A stretch of 52,709 bases of DNA from Armatimonadota bacterium (GCA_026392155.1 JAPLCP010000077.1:1-52709); one strand, 5' to 3'. Positions 8,366 to 17,281 are shown, counted from the first letter of the stretch. Made by a program: numbers and translations. The notes: generated from the letters alone by a model not told the origin.

Positions 8366-8878
8366 CTAACCGCCGAGCTGCTTCATCTGCATGTCAATTT
8401 GCTGCTTGACCATCGGCTTGAACTTCGCTGGGGCCGCCGCAAGAATCTCATCGCTCATCTTTTTGGCAACCGGCTTGATCTCGCCTAGCATTTTCTTTGC
8501 AGCGGGCTCAGACATCATCTGCTTCTGCAGATCCATCATTTTCTTGATGGCTGCCTGTCCCTTAGGACCTTTCTGGTCTTCTGGCTTTAGGCCTTGTGCT
8601 TCTTTTTGAGCCGCTTCCATCTTAGGCTTATATTTCTTCTGGAGCGTCTCCATGTCCGCTTTGTACTTCTTCTGAAGCGATTGCATTTGTGGACCGTACT
8701 TCTTCTGAATATCGGCAGCCTTTTTGGTAAAGGCTTCGTAGGCTTTCTTATCGGCATCGCTGGGGGCAGCGCCGCCTGCGGGTGGCTGTGGTCCCTGGGC
8801 GACTGCCTGCGGTGCGGCCAGGGCCACGGTCACTACCATTGTAAAGGCGGTTGCCAGCCGCATCATCCATTGCTTCAT
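8366..8878 (-). CDS. Small secreted Lys/Gln-rich helical protein with 11-residue repeats
   Basis: The 170-residue protein has a clear signal peptide (MKQWMMRLATAF to AVAQG). The mature part is almost wholly helical. Around residues 56-90 an 11-residue unit of the form KKYxxxMxxLQ is repeated three times. Such hendecad spacing favours an amphipathic or coiled-coil periplasmic helix. A Met-rich segment follows (KKMMDLQKQMM), and the tail is PMVKQQIDMQMKQLGG. No known domain was recognised. The next gene upstream also encodes a small secreted helical protein, with LTxxQ motifs, so a periplasmic chaperone or metal-binding role is possible but unproven. Confidence 0.72.
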   Translation of the reverse strand: MKQWMMRLATAFTMVVTVALAAPQAVAQGPQPPAGGAAPSDADKKAYEAFTKKAADIQKKYGPQMQSLQKKYKADMETLQKKYKPKMEAAQKEAQGLKPEDQKGPKGQAAIKKMMDLQKQMMSEPAAKKMLGEIKPVAKKMSDEILAAAPAKFKPMVKQQIDMQMKQLGG

Positions 8879-8941
8879 TATTGCTAACTTTCTTGAGTTG
8901 AGTTTTACGTTGCTGCTTTCGACAGCATTTATACGCAGAGG

Positions 8942-9373
8942 TTACGTTTTTTGGTTCCCGGAACCGGCTCGTCGCTGAATCGCAGCCTTCAAGGCAGCAT
9001 CCAGTGTCGCCTTTTTCTTGCGTTGTTCCGGAGTCAGGACAGCATCCAGCTCCGTGCGACGGGCATCCAGGGTGGGTTTTAGCTCACCGGAAGCTTTAGT
9101 GCTCAGTGTCCGCATCTGTTTCCGTAGCTCGTCGAGTTTGGGGGCATACTTGTCCTGAACAGCCTTCACCTTCGGGCGGTAGCGTCCAATGATCTCCGTC
9201 CACTTTTTCTTCTGGGCTTCGGTAAGCTTGAGTTCTTTTTCCAGCTCCGCTTGTAGGTTTCGCCGCTGCCCTGTGGGAGCAGGCGCTGTCCCGACAGATT
9301 TTTTCGCCTGAGCGAAAACAGGGCCGACACACAGCAGAGCACAGAATAGAGAGAAGGGTTTCACGGTTCTCAT
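8942..9373 (-). CDS. Secreted LTxxQ (Spy/CpxP-like) protein
   Basis: ATG 9373 is chosen because a -10 hexamer lies 9 nt upstream and a signal peptide follows directly (MRTVKPFSLFCALLCVGPVFAQA). The frame itself could be extended to 9412. The 143-residue product carries two LTxxQ motifs (LTEAQKKKW and LTPEQRKKK) separated by a long charged helix. This layout is typical of the Spy/CpxP periplasmic chaperone and zinc-resistance-associated families. The start codon is only 33 bp from the divergent glycoside hydrolase gene. Confidence 0.72.
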   Translation of the reverse strand: MRTVKPFSLFCALLCVGPVFAQAKKSVGTAPAPTGQRRNLQAELEKELKLTEAQKKKWTEIIGRYRPKVKAVQDKYAPKLDELRKQMRTLSTKASGELKPTLDARRTELDAVLTPEQRKKKATLDAALKAAIQRRAGSGNQKT

Positions 9374-9382
9374 GTCGAACGA

Positions 9383-9388
9383 AGTGTA
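9383..9388 (-). promoter_or_regulatory. -10 hexamer TACACT for the LTxxQ gene
   Basis: TACACT on the minus strand ends 9 nt before ATG 9373. It lies in the 33-bp divergent gap shared with the gene starting at 9407. Confidence 0.5.
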
Positions 9389-9406
9389 CCAGAGGATTAG
9401 GTATTT

Positions 9407-12124
9407 ATGCACATCGGACGACTGTTGGGGTGCTTATTTGGTACTCTTTTGTACTTTGCGGGTAGTGTACGGGCACAGCCGCCCCAGCGCCTGACAGCCA
9501 CTTTAGACCGCGCGGGGACACTCACGGTTCGTGTCGCCAATAGCCAGCGGGTCTTTGCGACCATCCGGCCGGGTATCTTTGAGGCCATGTGGCAGTACCG
9601 AACGACCGTTGCGGCTTCCACCCCTGGGGCGGCTCGCATTCGCACGCGCACCCTCCCCGCCAGTATCGCCGTCACGTTTGAGAGCACTCTGGAGGCTACC
9701 TCCGACCGCAATGTCCGCCTAAAATACACGCTTACCCCCGATAAAGACATCAAGGTTAATAGCGCCCATGTCGCGGTGCTGACGGGCACGGAGTGGTGGA
9801 CAAAAGCGAAGGCAGCTCTCGGTGAGCGGGAGGCGATTGTGGACGAGCAAGCTCCCAAGCAAGGCAATCTCTTAGCTGGCGAAGGAGGGCTCAGTCTCAC
9901 CCGCCAAGGTGTGACCCTCTCGGTGGAAACAAAAGACCAACCCGCTCTCCTGCAAGACAACCGGGCCTTTAATGCACGCGAGCTGGAGCTGCGCTTTGGC
10001 AAGCAGTCCCCTGAGGCGGGCGGCCGGCTCTGGAAAGCGGGGCAGCCCGAGACCTTTGAGCTTCTGATTTCTTTTCCCTCTCCCATCGCCCTGATCCGCG
10101 AGGAGCCTCTGACCATCACTGCGGGCGAGGACTGGATCGCTTTGGACGAGAGCAGCGCGGAGATTACGCCAGGCAGTGCCCTGGACTTTTCCTCGCTTCT
10201 GGATGCCCCCGCCGGAAAGCTTGGGCGGGTGGTCGTGAGTGGTGGACACTTTGGTTTTGAGAAGGGCACGAAGCCGCAGCGCTTCTGGGGAGCCAATCTG
10301 TGCTTTGGGGCGAACTATCTGGAGAAGCCTGACTCGGACAAGCTGGCCGAGCGCTTGGCGCGGCTGGGCTATAACAGTGTCAGAGTTCATCACTTTGATG
10401 GCGAGGCCCTAAACGCCGCCTCACTCGACAAGCTGGACTACTTGATCGCCGCACTGAAAAAACGCGGCCTCTATATCAAGACCGATCTCTATGTCTCACG
10501 TCCCGTTCCCGACACAATCGCACTGGGCGACTTTAAAGCCGCGATCTTCGTCTCAGACGCAGCCTTGGGCAACTGGAAAGACTTCACCAAAGCCCTCCTG
10601 AACCATGTCAATCCCTACACCCAGCTAGCCTGGAAAGACGAGCCTGCCATTGGCTGGCTCAGTGTGGTCAACGAGTCCAATCTCACCAATGGCCTCGCAG
10701 GTTTTAAGCCCGAGCTCATGGCACTCCTAGACAAAGAGTGGCAAGCCTGGCGCAAGGGTCGCGGCCTCGCACCCGCGGCTTTACCGCGCCAAGCAGGCAG
10801 CGATAAAGTGGGTCGTGAAGTAGGTGCTTTCTTTACCCTGCTCCATGAGCGCGGCTACGCCAAGATGAAAGCTTTTATCCGGGAGCAGGGCTGTAAGGCG
10901 CTCTTAACGGACATGAACGGCTGGTCCGAGAGCCCCGCGTTCATGGCGGCGCGCACCAGCCTAGACTTTGTGGACAACCATTTCTACTGGGATCATCCAC
11001 GCTTTCTAGAGACCGACTGGCAGCTCCCCTCCGAAGGCTATCAAGAAGGCGCCAGTGCCATCGGGAGCGGCGGCACTGGCCCTAGTAACGTCGCGATGAC
11101 CCGCCTCTTTGGCAAGCCGTTCACCGTCAGTGAGTTTAACTACACCGCTCCCAATCCTCACCGTAGTGAAGGTGGACTGATCATGGGAGCCGCTGCAGGA
11201 CTTCAGGACTGGGATGGAGTCTGGCGCTTTGCCTACTCCCATAGCAAAGAGTCGGCAGTGGCCCCCGGAGCGCTAAGCTACTTTGACCTCGCCAACGACC
11301 CTGTGAGCCTTGCCAGCGACCGGGCGGGAATCTTGCTCTTCACGCGCGGGGATGTGCGCCCTGCTCCTGGCGCGGTCTCACGCCACCTACGCCGCGATGA
11401 GCTGCTCACCAAGCCGGAGCTGGCTGTCTCGCCGGGTTTTGGGGAGCTGGCTTTGGTCACCCGTGTCGGAACGTGGATTGAAGATGCCTCCGGCCCCCTT
11501 GCGCCGCCCCGCCCCGTGGAGCTGCGCCTGACCAAAGGGGAGTCAAAAGACGCGCTCGCTCAGCTTTTCCAGACCAATCGCCTGCCGGAGAGCAACCGAA
11601 CCAACTTCGACACGCAAGAGCGCCAGTCGGAGACGGGTGAGGTCTTTGTCAATGGCCAGTTTGGCTCCATCCGGATCGTGACCCCACGCACTCTAGGAGG
11701 TGTCTGCCCCGAAGGGGATGCAATCAAGTGCGGCCCTCTGCGAATCGCTGCGGAGGGCACGGAAGCAATGGTCTATGTTTCCTCTCTGGATGGCAAGCCT
11801 GTCTCGGAGAGTGGACGCCTGCTGGTGGCCCATGTGACGGACATCCAGAACACCGGAGCCCGCTACAGCACTTCAAACCGTCGGATCCTAGAGAGCTGGG
11901 GCACTCTCCCCCACCTAGCAAAGCGCGGGACAGCCAACCTCACGCTCACCCGAAAGCTCACCGGAAAAGTCGAGGCATGGCGGCTCGACACCAGCGGTAA
12001 TCGCCTCACTCCCCTAGCCGCCAAGCTCACCGGCACCGAGCTAACCTTGCCACTGACCACACTCGGCCCTGACGGAAAAGCGACGATATACTATGAAGTA
12101 GTGATCAAGGGGGCAACCCCCTAA
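9407..12124 (+). CDS. Secreted clan GH-A glycoside hydrolase (cellulase-like)
   Basis: The 905-residue protein has a signal peptide (MHIGRLLGCLFGTLLYFAGSVRAQ). A beta-rich N-terminal region of about 280 residues comes first. A TIM-barrel starts at RFWGANLCFGANYLEKP, with ERLARLGYNSVRVHHFD in the usual barrel-start position. The acid/base Glu is in WLSVVNESNL (E423) and the likely nucleophile in FTVSEFNYTAPN (E576), the standard clan-A Asn-Glu/Glu arrangement. A further beta-rich C-terminal part is probably a carbohydrate-binding or immunoglobulin-like domain. It should cleave beta-glycosidic bonds in a plant or microbial polysaccharide; the exact GH family is not settled. AGAGGA 10 nt before ATG serves as ribosome site. 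Confidence 0.83.
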   Translation: MHIGRLLGCLFGTLLYFAGSVRAQPPQRLTATLDRAGTLTVRVANSQRVFATIRPGIFEAMWQYRTTVAASTPGAARIRTRTLPASIAVTFESTLEATSDRNVRLKYTLTPDKDIKVNSAHVAVLTGTEWWTKAKAALGEREAIVDEQAPKQGNLLAGEGGLSLTRQGVTLSVETKDQPALLQDNRAFNARELELRFGKQSPEAGGRLWKAGQPETFELLISFPSPIALIREEPLTITAGEDWIALDESSAEITPGSALDFSSLLDAPAGKLGRVVVSGGHFGFEKGTKPQRFWGANLCFGANYLEKPDSDKLAERLARLGYNSVRVHHFDGEALNAASLDKLDYLIAALKKRGLYIKTDLYVSRPVPDTIALGDFKAAIFVSDAALGNWKDFTKALLNHVNPYTQLAWKDEPAIGWLSVVNESNLTNGLAGFKPELMALLDKEWQAWRKGRGLAPAALPRQAGSDKVGREVGAFFTLLHERGYAKMKAFIREQGCKALLTDMNGWSESPAFMAARTSLDFVDNHFYWDHPRFLETDWQLPSEGYQEGASAIGSGGTGPSNVAMTRLFGKPFTVSEFNYTAPNPHRSEGGLIMGAAAGLQDWDGVWRFAYSHSKESAVAPGALSYFDLANDPVSLASDRAGILLFTRGDVRPAPGAVSRHLRRDELLTKPELAVSPGFGELALVTRVGTWIEDASGPLAPPRPVELRLTKGESKDALAQLFQTNRLPESNRTNFDTQERQSETGEVFVNGQFGSIRIVTPRTLGGVCPEGDAIKCGPLRIAAEGTEAMVYVSSLDGKPVSESGRLLVAHVTDIQNTGARYSTSNRRILESWGTLPHLAKRGTANLTLTRKLTGKVEAWRLDTSGNRLTPLAAKLTGTELTLPLTTLGPDGKATIYYEVVIKGATP

Positions 12125-12144
12125 TGGGAAGTATGAGGTTTTGA

Positions 12145-12933
12145 ATGGGTTTTCTGGAAGGTAAGAAGGGTCTGATCTACGGAGTGCGCAACCAGCGCTC
12201 CATTGCCTGGGGCTGTGCGCAGTCGCTGGCACGCGAGGGAGCTGAACTAGCACTCACGTTTTTAGGGGAGCGTGAGGAGCAAGATGTCCGTAAGCTCTCG
12301 CCCGAGCTCGGGGATGCGGTCAAGCTGATTCAGGGCTGTGATCTCACCCAGCCCGACCAAGTCGAGGCGCTCCATACGGCGATCAAAGAGTCGCTTGGAC
12401 AGCTTGATTTCGTGATCCATGCGGTCGCCTTTGCCAAGAAAGACGATCTCTCCAACCCGTTTGTCCAGACCTCCGCAGACGGCTTCGCGCTGGCGATGAA
12501 TGTCTCGGCTTACACGCTGGTCGCGGCTGCCCGTGCCGCAGAGCCGCTGATGACCGAAGGCGGAAGCATCTTGACACTGACATATCTCGGGGCCGACCGG
12601 GTGATTCCGAACTACAACGTGATGGGAGTCGCCAAAGCGGCCTTGGAATCCTCAGTGCGCTACTTGGCAAGTGAGCTTGGCCCGAAGAAAATCCGTGTCA
12701 ATGCCATCTCTGCTGGCCCCGTCATGACACTCTCCGCACGGGGAATCGCGGGCTTTACGGGGCTCTATAAAGCAATCGCGGATGTCGCGCCTCTGCGCAA
12801 AGCCACTGATATTGACGAAGTTGGGGACACGGCGGCGTTTTTATGCTCAAATCTGTCACGCGGCATCACCGGCGAGACGTTGTTTGTGGATAGTGGCTAT
12901 CATATCGTCGGAATGATAACCGGAAACGAGTAA
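12145..12933 (+). CDS. fabI: Enoyl-[acyl-carrier-protein] reductase FabI
   Basis: The 262-residue protein has the divergent SDR pattern specific to FabI: GLIYGVRNQRSIAWG replacing the usual Gly-rich loop, HAVAFAKKDDLSNPF, and the catalytic Tyr-x6-Lys in YNVMGVAKAALE. It also has SAGPVMTLSARGI, which covers the flexible substrate-binding loop, and a C-terminal ITGETLFVDSGYHIVGM. It catalyses the last, NAD(P)H-dependent step of each fatty-acid elongation cycle. The gene starts 20 nt after the glycoside hydrolase stop with GAGG about 8 nt before ATG. Confidence 0.96.
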   Translation: MGFLEGKKGLIYGVRNQRSIAWGCAQSLAREGAELALTFLGEREEQDVRKLSPELGDAVKLIQGCDLTQPDQVEALHTAIKESLGQLDFVIHAVAFAKKDDLSNPFVQTSADGFALAMNVSAYTLVAAARAAEPLMTEGGSILTLTYLGADRVIPNYNVMGVAKAALESSVRYLASELGPKKIRVNAISAGPVMTLSARGIAGFTGLYKAIADVAPLRKATDIDEVGDTAAFLCSNLSRGITGETLFVDSGYHIVGMITGNE

Positions 12934-12937
12934 ACCC

Positions 12938-13711
12938 ATGCGCGTGCCCCTCTTCCTTGCTCTTGCTCTCTTTATCGCCGGTTGCGGTGGAGGCGGTGGA
13001 GGCAGTAGCGATCCAGGGGCAAGCTCCGTCGTGGCGGCGCGGGCAACCCTGGCCTCGGACTCGGCCTCAGAAGTGCTGATTCAGTGGGCCGCGCCGCTGG
13101 ATATCTCGGCCCAGCGCATTGTCGAATATCAAGTCTTCCGGGGCGGTGATCGAATTGGGGCCACCAGCAAAGACGGTCGCAGCTTTCGCGACACGACCAG
13201 CGAGGGGACGTTCGCGTATCAAGAAGCCAGTGGCACCACACTCACGCCCCGCACGGGCAACCACACCGCGCTTCGTCCTGGTGGCACAACGCGCTACCAG
13301 GTTCGCGTCGTCTTCCAGCGAATCGAGCCCAGTGGTGCGACAAGCTACGCAGAGACGAGCTTAAACTCACCCGGGGTGGCCACCACACCACTCGTTCGCC
13401 CCAGTATCGCCAGTGTCACTCCACAGGCCACCGAGGCCCTCGTGCGATTTCCCAAGCTAGACGGAGCCGACCAGTACCAAGTAGAGCTCTCCGCCTTTTC
13501 AGACTTCCGCAGCAAGAGTATCCGTGGCCCGGTTGTTGTCACCAGCGGCGAGGGGCTCATCACCATCCCCTGGCCCGCAGATAGCACCAGTGGCGGCACG
13601 GTCTATGTCCGGGTTGGAGCCCGCTCCACCGCCGATGCCACACCCCCCCTCACCACCGATCCCAATGGCGATGACTACCTCTACTCCAACGCACAAACAA
13701 TTGTCCGTTAG
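12938..13711 (+). CDS. Lipoprotein with fibronectin type III-like domains
   Basis: A lipoprotein signal (LFIAGC lipobox near residue 16) is followed by a run of six Gly and a Ser-rich linker. Two beta-sandwich-like repeats come next; the first contains VEYQVFRGGDRIGATSKDG and TRYQVRVVFQRIEPSG, which fit FN3 strands, and the second contains LDGADQYQVELSAF. It starts 4 nt after the fabI stop. Role unknown; an outer-membrane or cell-surface binding role is plausible. Confidence 0.72.
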   Translation: MRVPLFLALALFIAGCGGGGGGSSDPGASSVVAARATLASDSASEVLIQWAAPLDISAQRIVEYQVFRGGDRIGATSKDGRSFRDTTSEGTFAYQEASGTTLTPRTGNHTALRPGGTTRYQVRVVFQRIEPSGATSYAETSLNSPGVATTPLVRPSIASVTPQATEALVRFPKLDGADQYQVELSAFSDFRSKSIRGPVVVTSGEGLITIPWPADSTSGGTVYVRVGARSTADATPPLTTDPNGDDYLYSNAQTIVR

Positions 13712-13735
13712 TGAACAATAGTATGAGGCAGACGA

Positions 13736-13741
13736 TACAAT
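13736..13741 (+). promoter_or_regulatory. -10 hexamer TACAAT for the helicase gene
   Basis: TACAAT ends 7 nt before GTG 13749, leaving no room for a leader or Shine-Dalgarno sequence. Confidence 0.55.
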
Positions 13742-13748
13742 AGCTATC

Positions 13749-15728
13749 GTGTCTGCTTCCCTCTCGCGTGTCTTTGGTAAAAATGGCCCTCTGGGCAAGC
13801 GGCTTCCGGGCTTTTCGCCACGTGCGGAGCAGACAGCACTGGCGGAGGCGATTGCACTAGGGCTGGAGCAGAGCCGTCCGGTCTTAGCAGAGGCAGGAAC
13901 CGGTGTGGGAAAGAGCCTCGCCTATCTCGTCCCGCTCCTCCGTTGGCTGGAGAAAACCGAAGGCCGTGCGGTGATCTCCACGCACACTCTAGGTCTTCAG
14001 GGACAGCTTATCGAGCGCGACATCCCTGCCGTCTTAGCCGCGCTGGAGTCGCCGATTGAGGCTGCGGTGCTCAAGGGGCGCCAGAACTTTCTCTGCTGGC
14101 AGGAGCTGGAGATCGCCTCGGGAGAGCTCTGGACCTTTGGCGATCCCACCTTTAAGAATGTCCAGCGCTGGGCCAGCGAGAGCGACACCGGCGATGTGGC
14201 GGAGCTTGACTTCACCTACTCCGGCTGGAGCGAGATCGCGGCGCACCCAGACACCTGCCGCCATCGAGAGTGCCGCCACTACGACAAGTGTTTCTACTAC
14301 AAGGCCCGCAAAAATGCCGAGCAGTGTCGGCTCTTGGTGGTCAACCACGCGCTCTTTTTCGCGGATCTTCGCCTGCGCCGCCAGAACCCAGAAGGCCCCA
14401 GTCTGATCCCCAGCTACGATGCCGTGGTCTTCGACGAGGCGCACCACGTGGACGATGTCGCGACCCGTGCCTTTGGTCTGGAGTGGAGCTCGCGCCGCGT
14501 GCCGATCCTGCTCTCACGCTGCAAGCGCCTGCCTCAGCTCAAGGCCAACCAGCTCGCGGCCATTGATGCCATTCACGAGCGCTTGCTGGACCCCTACTTG
14601 GCTGCAGGCAACTACGAAGGCTTTATGCGAGAAGTAGACGCGCCGCAGTTCCGTGAGCTGCGTGATGCGGTCGGCGTGGCGCTGGATGCTCTCGCCAAAG
14701 ACTTAGTCAATATCGCCGAGACAACCACGAAGCCGACGGAGAAAGAGAAAGCGGTCGGGCTGGCAAAGACTGCCACGCGCCTCTCGACAGAGCTCTCTGC
14801 CTTTCACACGGAGCCGCAAGACGACTCCTACTTTCTCTGGTACCACAACCGCACCCTGCGCGGCGGCGGCGTGATGACCACGCTGGTTCGCACGCCCTAC
14901 GAGACTGCGCCCACTCTCGAAGAGGCACTCTACTCTCGCCTAGAGCGCGTCACGTTTGTCTCCGCCACGCTCGCCACAAGCGGCGGCTTCGAGAACGCCG
15001 CAAAGCGCCTAGGCCTAGTCACCCCCCTAGCCCCCACCGGGCACCCTTTGGGCGGGGGGGAGATCAATGCGATCCAGAGCATCCAAGGCTCACCGTTTGA
15101 GTACCAGAAAAATAGCCTTCTCTACATTCCACGCCAGCTTGGCCCTCCCGCCAACACGGATATCTACGCGGAGCGGATGCTCTTTGAGGTGCAGAATCTC
15201 ATCAAGCTTGCCAAGGGCCGGACGTTTGTCTTGTTCACGTCGCACCGGATGCTCTCACTGGCCAAAGAGCGCCTCAAGCAGAGCCTGGAGTACCCGATCT
15301 TTGCGCAGGGCGAGGCTCCCAATGCACGGCTTGTCGAGAGCTTCACCAAGGCGGGCAATGGCGTTCTCCTAGGCACGAGTAGCTTCTGGGAAGGCGTGGA
15401 TGTGCCGGGGGAGGCGCTCTCTCTAGTGATCTTGGATAAGCTCCCCTTCCCCACTCCGGACTCGCCGCCGCTACGTGCCCGTGAGGAGCGCATCAAAGCA
15501 GCAGGCGGCGATGCCTTTAATGAGTTCAGCCTGCCTGTAACCGAGCTGCGCCTCAAGCAGGGCTTTGGGCGCTTACTGCGAACGACAACCGACCGGGGGG
15601 TGGTCGCCATCTTGGATGCCCGGCTCTGGAGCAAGGCCTACGGCAGAAAGTTACTCGATGCCCTTCCTCCCTGCCCAAAAACCGATCAAATTGATCGGGT
15701 CGCTGCGTTCTTCGGAGCCGAGTCGTGA
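13749..15728 (+). CDS. DinG/XPD-like superfamily 2 DNA helicase with iron-sulfur cluster
   Basis: The 659-residue helicase has Walker A AGTGVGKS at residues 49-56, DEAH (229-232) in VVFDEAHHVDD, and SATL and TSSFWEGVDVPG motifs of the second RecA domain. It ends with the motif VI pattern QGFGRLLRT. Four cysteines (C116, C170, C175, C181) between motifs Ia and II match the 4Fe-4S domain of DinG/XPD proteins. These enzymes unwind 5'-tailed DNA, D-loops and R-loops in repair and replication. No exonuclease domain is present at the N terminus. GTG start chosen from the -10 position. Confidence 0.92.
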   Translation: MSASLSRVFGKNGPLGKRLPGFSPRAEQTALAEAIALGLEQSRPVLAEAGTGVGKSLAYLVPLLRWLEKTEGRAVISTHTLGLQGQLIERDIPAVLAALESPIEAAVLKGRQNFLCWQELEIASGELWTFGDPTFKNVQRWASESDTGDVAELDFTYSGWSEIAAHPDTCRHRECRHYDKCFYYKARKNAEQCRLLVVNHALFFADLRLRRQNPEGPSLIPSYDAVVFDEAHHVDDVATRAFGLEWSSRRVPILLSRCKRLPQLKANQLAAIDAIHERLLDPYLAAGNYEGFMREVDAPQFRELRDAVGVALDALAKDLVNIAETTTKPTEKEKAVGLAKTATRLSTELSAFHTEPQDDSYFLWYHNRTLRGGGVMTTLVRTPYETAPTLEEALYSRLERVTFVSATLATSGGFENAAKRLGLVTPLAPTGHPLGGGEINAIQSIQGSPFEYQKNSLLYIPRQLGPPANTDIYAERMLFEVQNLIKLAKGRTFVLFTSHRMLSLAKERLKQSLEYPIFAQGEAPNARLVESFTKAGNGVLLGTSSFWEGVDVPGEALSLVILDKLPFPTPDSPPLRAREERIKAAGGDAFNEFSLPVTELRLKQGFGRLLRTTTDRGVVAILDARLWSKAYGRKLLDALPPCPKTDQIDRVAAFFGAES

Positions 15729-15734
15729 TACAAT
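15729..15734 (+). promoter_or_regulatory. -10 hexamer TACAAT upstream of the purA leader
   Basis: TACAAT follows directly after the helicase TGA stop codon. It would start a transcript near 15741 that meets a terminator about 50 nt later, before purA. Confidence 0.45.
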
Positions 15735-15759
15735 CTTGGTGCGTGAGAGCGCAAACGGA

Positions 15760-15798
15760 ATCCTTATGTAGGATAGCGGCTCGCTATCCTTTTTTTTT
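15760..15798 (+). terminator. Intrinsic terminator with competing hairpin (candidate purA attenuator)
   Basis: AGGATAGCG-GCT-CGCTATCCT (15770-15790) is a 9-bp perfect stem ending in a run of nine T. Immediately upstream, ATCCT (15760-15764) can pair with AGGAT (15770-15774), which destroys the terminator's 5' arm. purA begins only about 20 nt after the T-run and no promoter is visible in between. Readthrough is therefore required for purA expression from either upstream promoter. This is a classic antiterminator/terminator layout, although it could simply end the helicase transcript. Confidence 0.8.
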
Positions 15799-15819
15799 CA
15801 TGGGGGGAGTAGGTTGTCT

Positions 15820-17160
15820 ATGGGCGCGGTAGTGGTCGTGGGGACGCACTGGGGAGACGAAGCAAAGGGTAAGCTGGTAGATCTCCTCGCACAAGATGCG
15901 GAGCTGGTAATCCGCTACGGGGGCGGTCCCAATGCAGGCCACACGGTTCATGTGGGCGAGAGCACCTACAAGTTCCACCTGATCCCCTCCGGGATTCTCA
16001 ACCCGAAAACTCTCTCCATCATGGCCGATGGGATGGTCATTGACCCCGCCACTCTGGTGCGCGAGATCGAGACCCTTCAGGGCGTGGGAATTGACACGAG
16101 CAACCTGCGAATCTCCCACAACGCCCATGTGATTCTTCCCTACCACCGCCTGCTGGATCAGCTCGAAGAGAAGCTCAAGGGGGCGGGTGCGATTGGGACG
16201 ACGGGGCGCGGTGTCGGGCCGTGCTATGCCGACAAGGCGAGCCGTGTCGGGGTGCGAATGGGCGATCTGATTGATCCCAAGCGCCTGCGTGAGCGCTTGA
16301 CGGCTGCCCTGCCACTGAAGAATGCCATTCTGACTAAAGTCTTTGAGGCAGAGGCCGTGGAGCTTGAGGCGCTGATTGCCGAGCTCACCCCGCTCGGCGA
16401 GAAGCTGGCCCGCTATGTCTGTGACACGCAGGCACTCGCAGGCGAGGCACTGGAAGCCAATAAGCGTATCCTCTTTGAGGGAGCACAGGCCACCATGCTC
16501 GACATTGATGGCGGAACCTACCCGTTTGTGACCAGCTCCCACCCGATCTCCGGCGGCGCGTGTATCGGCACGGGCGTCCCTCCCACCGCCATCAGCGAGA
16601 TTCTAGGCGTGGTGAAAGCCTACACCAGCCGGGTCGGGGCGGGAACCGTCCCTACTGAGCTGCTGGATGAGCGGGGCGATAAAATCCGCGAGCGTGGCAA
16701 TGAGTACGGCACCACCACAGGCCGTCCTCGCCGTATTGGCTGGCTGGATGGCTTTGCCCTCCAGTACGCCGCGCGGGTGAATGGCCTCACGGGAATCTGT
16801 ATTGGGCACTTAGATGTTCTCGCGGGCTTTGAGACGATCAATATCTGCGTCGGCTATACCAAAAACGGTGTCCTGCTCAAGCACTTTCCTGCAGGAGATG
16901 TCTGCCTGATGGACGGCTGCGAGCCGGTCTACGAGGCGCTTCCAGGCTGGCCAGAGGACTCCATAGACAACGTCACGCGCTTTGAAGACCTCCCGGCCAA
17001 TGCCCAGGCCTATGTCCGCCGCGTCGAGCTGCTTGCCGGGGTTCCTGCCCGCTTCGTCTCCATCGGTCCCCGCCGCGATCAGACTCTGCTAACGCCCAAC
17101 TCTCCCGCTCCTGCACAGCTCTTTGCCAGTCCCAAAATTTCTCTCCTCACTGAAAAATAA
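15820..17160 (+). CDS. purA: Adenylosuccinate synthetase PurA
   Basis: The 446-residue enzyme converts IMP and aspartate to adenylosuccinate with GTP. Signature motifs are present: GTHWGDEAKGKLVD (P-loop-like, catalytic Asp), GPNAGHTV, the GTTGRGVGPCYADKASR active-site loop, LFEGAQATMLDIDGGTYPFVTSS, GAGTVPTE, and EYGTTTGRPRRIGWLD. ATG 15820 is preferred over TTG 15814 because the protein family begins here and the GGGGGGAG ribosome site is about 10 nt upstream. Expression probably depends on the terminator/antiterminator leader at 15760-15798. Its purine-pathway partners purE and purK lie at 38801-40441. Confidence 0.97.
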   Translation: MGAVVVVGTHWGDEAKGKLVDLLAQDAELVIRYGGGPNAGHTVHVGESTYKFHLIPSGILNPKTLSIMADGMVIDPATLVREIETLQGVGIDTSNLRISHNAHVILPYHRLLDQLEEKLKGAGAIGTTGRGVGPCYADKASRVGVRMGDLIDPKRLRERLTAALPLKNAILTKVFEAEAVELEALIAELTPLGEKLARYVCDTQALAGEALEANKRILFEGAQATMLDIDGGTYPFVTSSHPISGGACIGTGVPPTAISEILGVVKAYTSRVGAGTVPTELLDERGDKIRERGNEYGTTTGRPRRIGWLDGFALQYAARVNGLTGICIGHLDVLAGFETINICVGYTKNGVLLKHFPAGDVCLMDGCEPVYEALPGWPEDSIDNVTRFEDLPANAQAYVRRVELLAGVPARFVSIGPRRDQTLLTPNSPAPAQLFASPKISLLTEK

Positions 17161-17179
17161 CAAGCATCAGTATTCACAC

Positions 17180-17208
17180 TTGAAGATTTCTGTGGGTTAG
17201 TTTATACT
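17180..17208 (+). promoter_or_regulatory. Sigma-70-type promoter (TTGAAG, 17 bp, TATACT)
   Basis: The -35 TTGAAG (17180-17185) and -10 TATACT (17203-17208) are separated by exactly 17 bp. This is one of the best promoters in the window. It starts transcription about 9 nt before a 20-codon ORF and 125 nt before the binding-protein gene. Confidence 0.75.
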
Positions 17209-17217
17209 CTCTCCACG

Positions 17218-17280
17218 ATGCTTTCTAGAAAAGACGGAGTGTGGATCAGTCTTCAGGGAACTCTGGTCATTATTGACTGA
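17218..17280 (+). CDS. Possible 20-residue leader peptide
   Basis: ATG 17218 opens 20 codons (MLSRKDGVWISLQGTLVIID, then TGA) and lies 9 nt after a strong -10, the same spacing as other leaderless starts here. It precedes a long hairpin (17282-17330) and the binding-protein gene. No obvious run of one amino acid is present. It may be a regulatory leader peptide or chance. Confidence 0.35.
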   Translation: MLSRKDGVWISLQGTLVIID

Positions 17281-17281
17281 G

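Noticed and set aside
13712-13748. Terminator between the lipoprotein and helicase genes
   Set aside because: No stem-loop with T-run found; only the -10 of the helicase gene.
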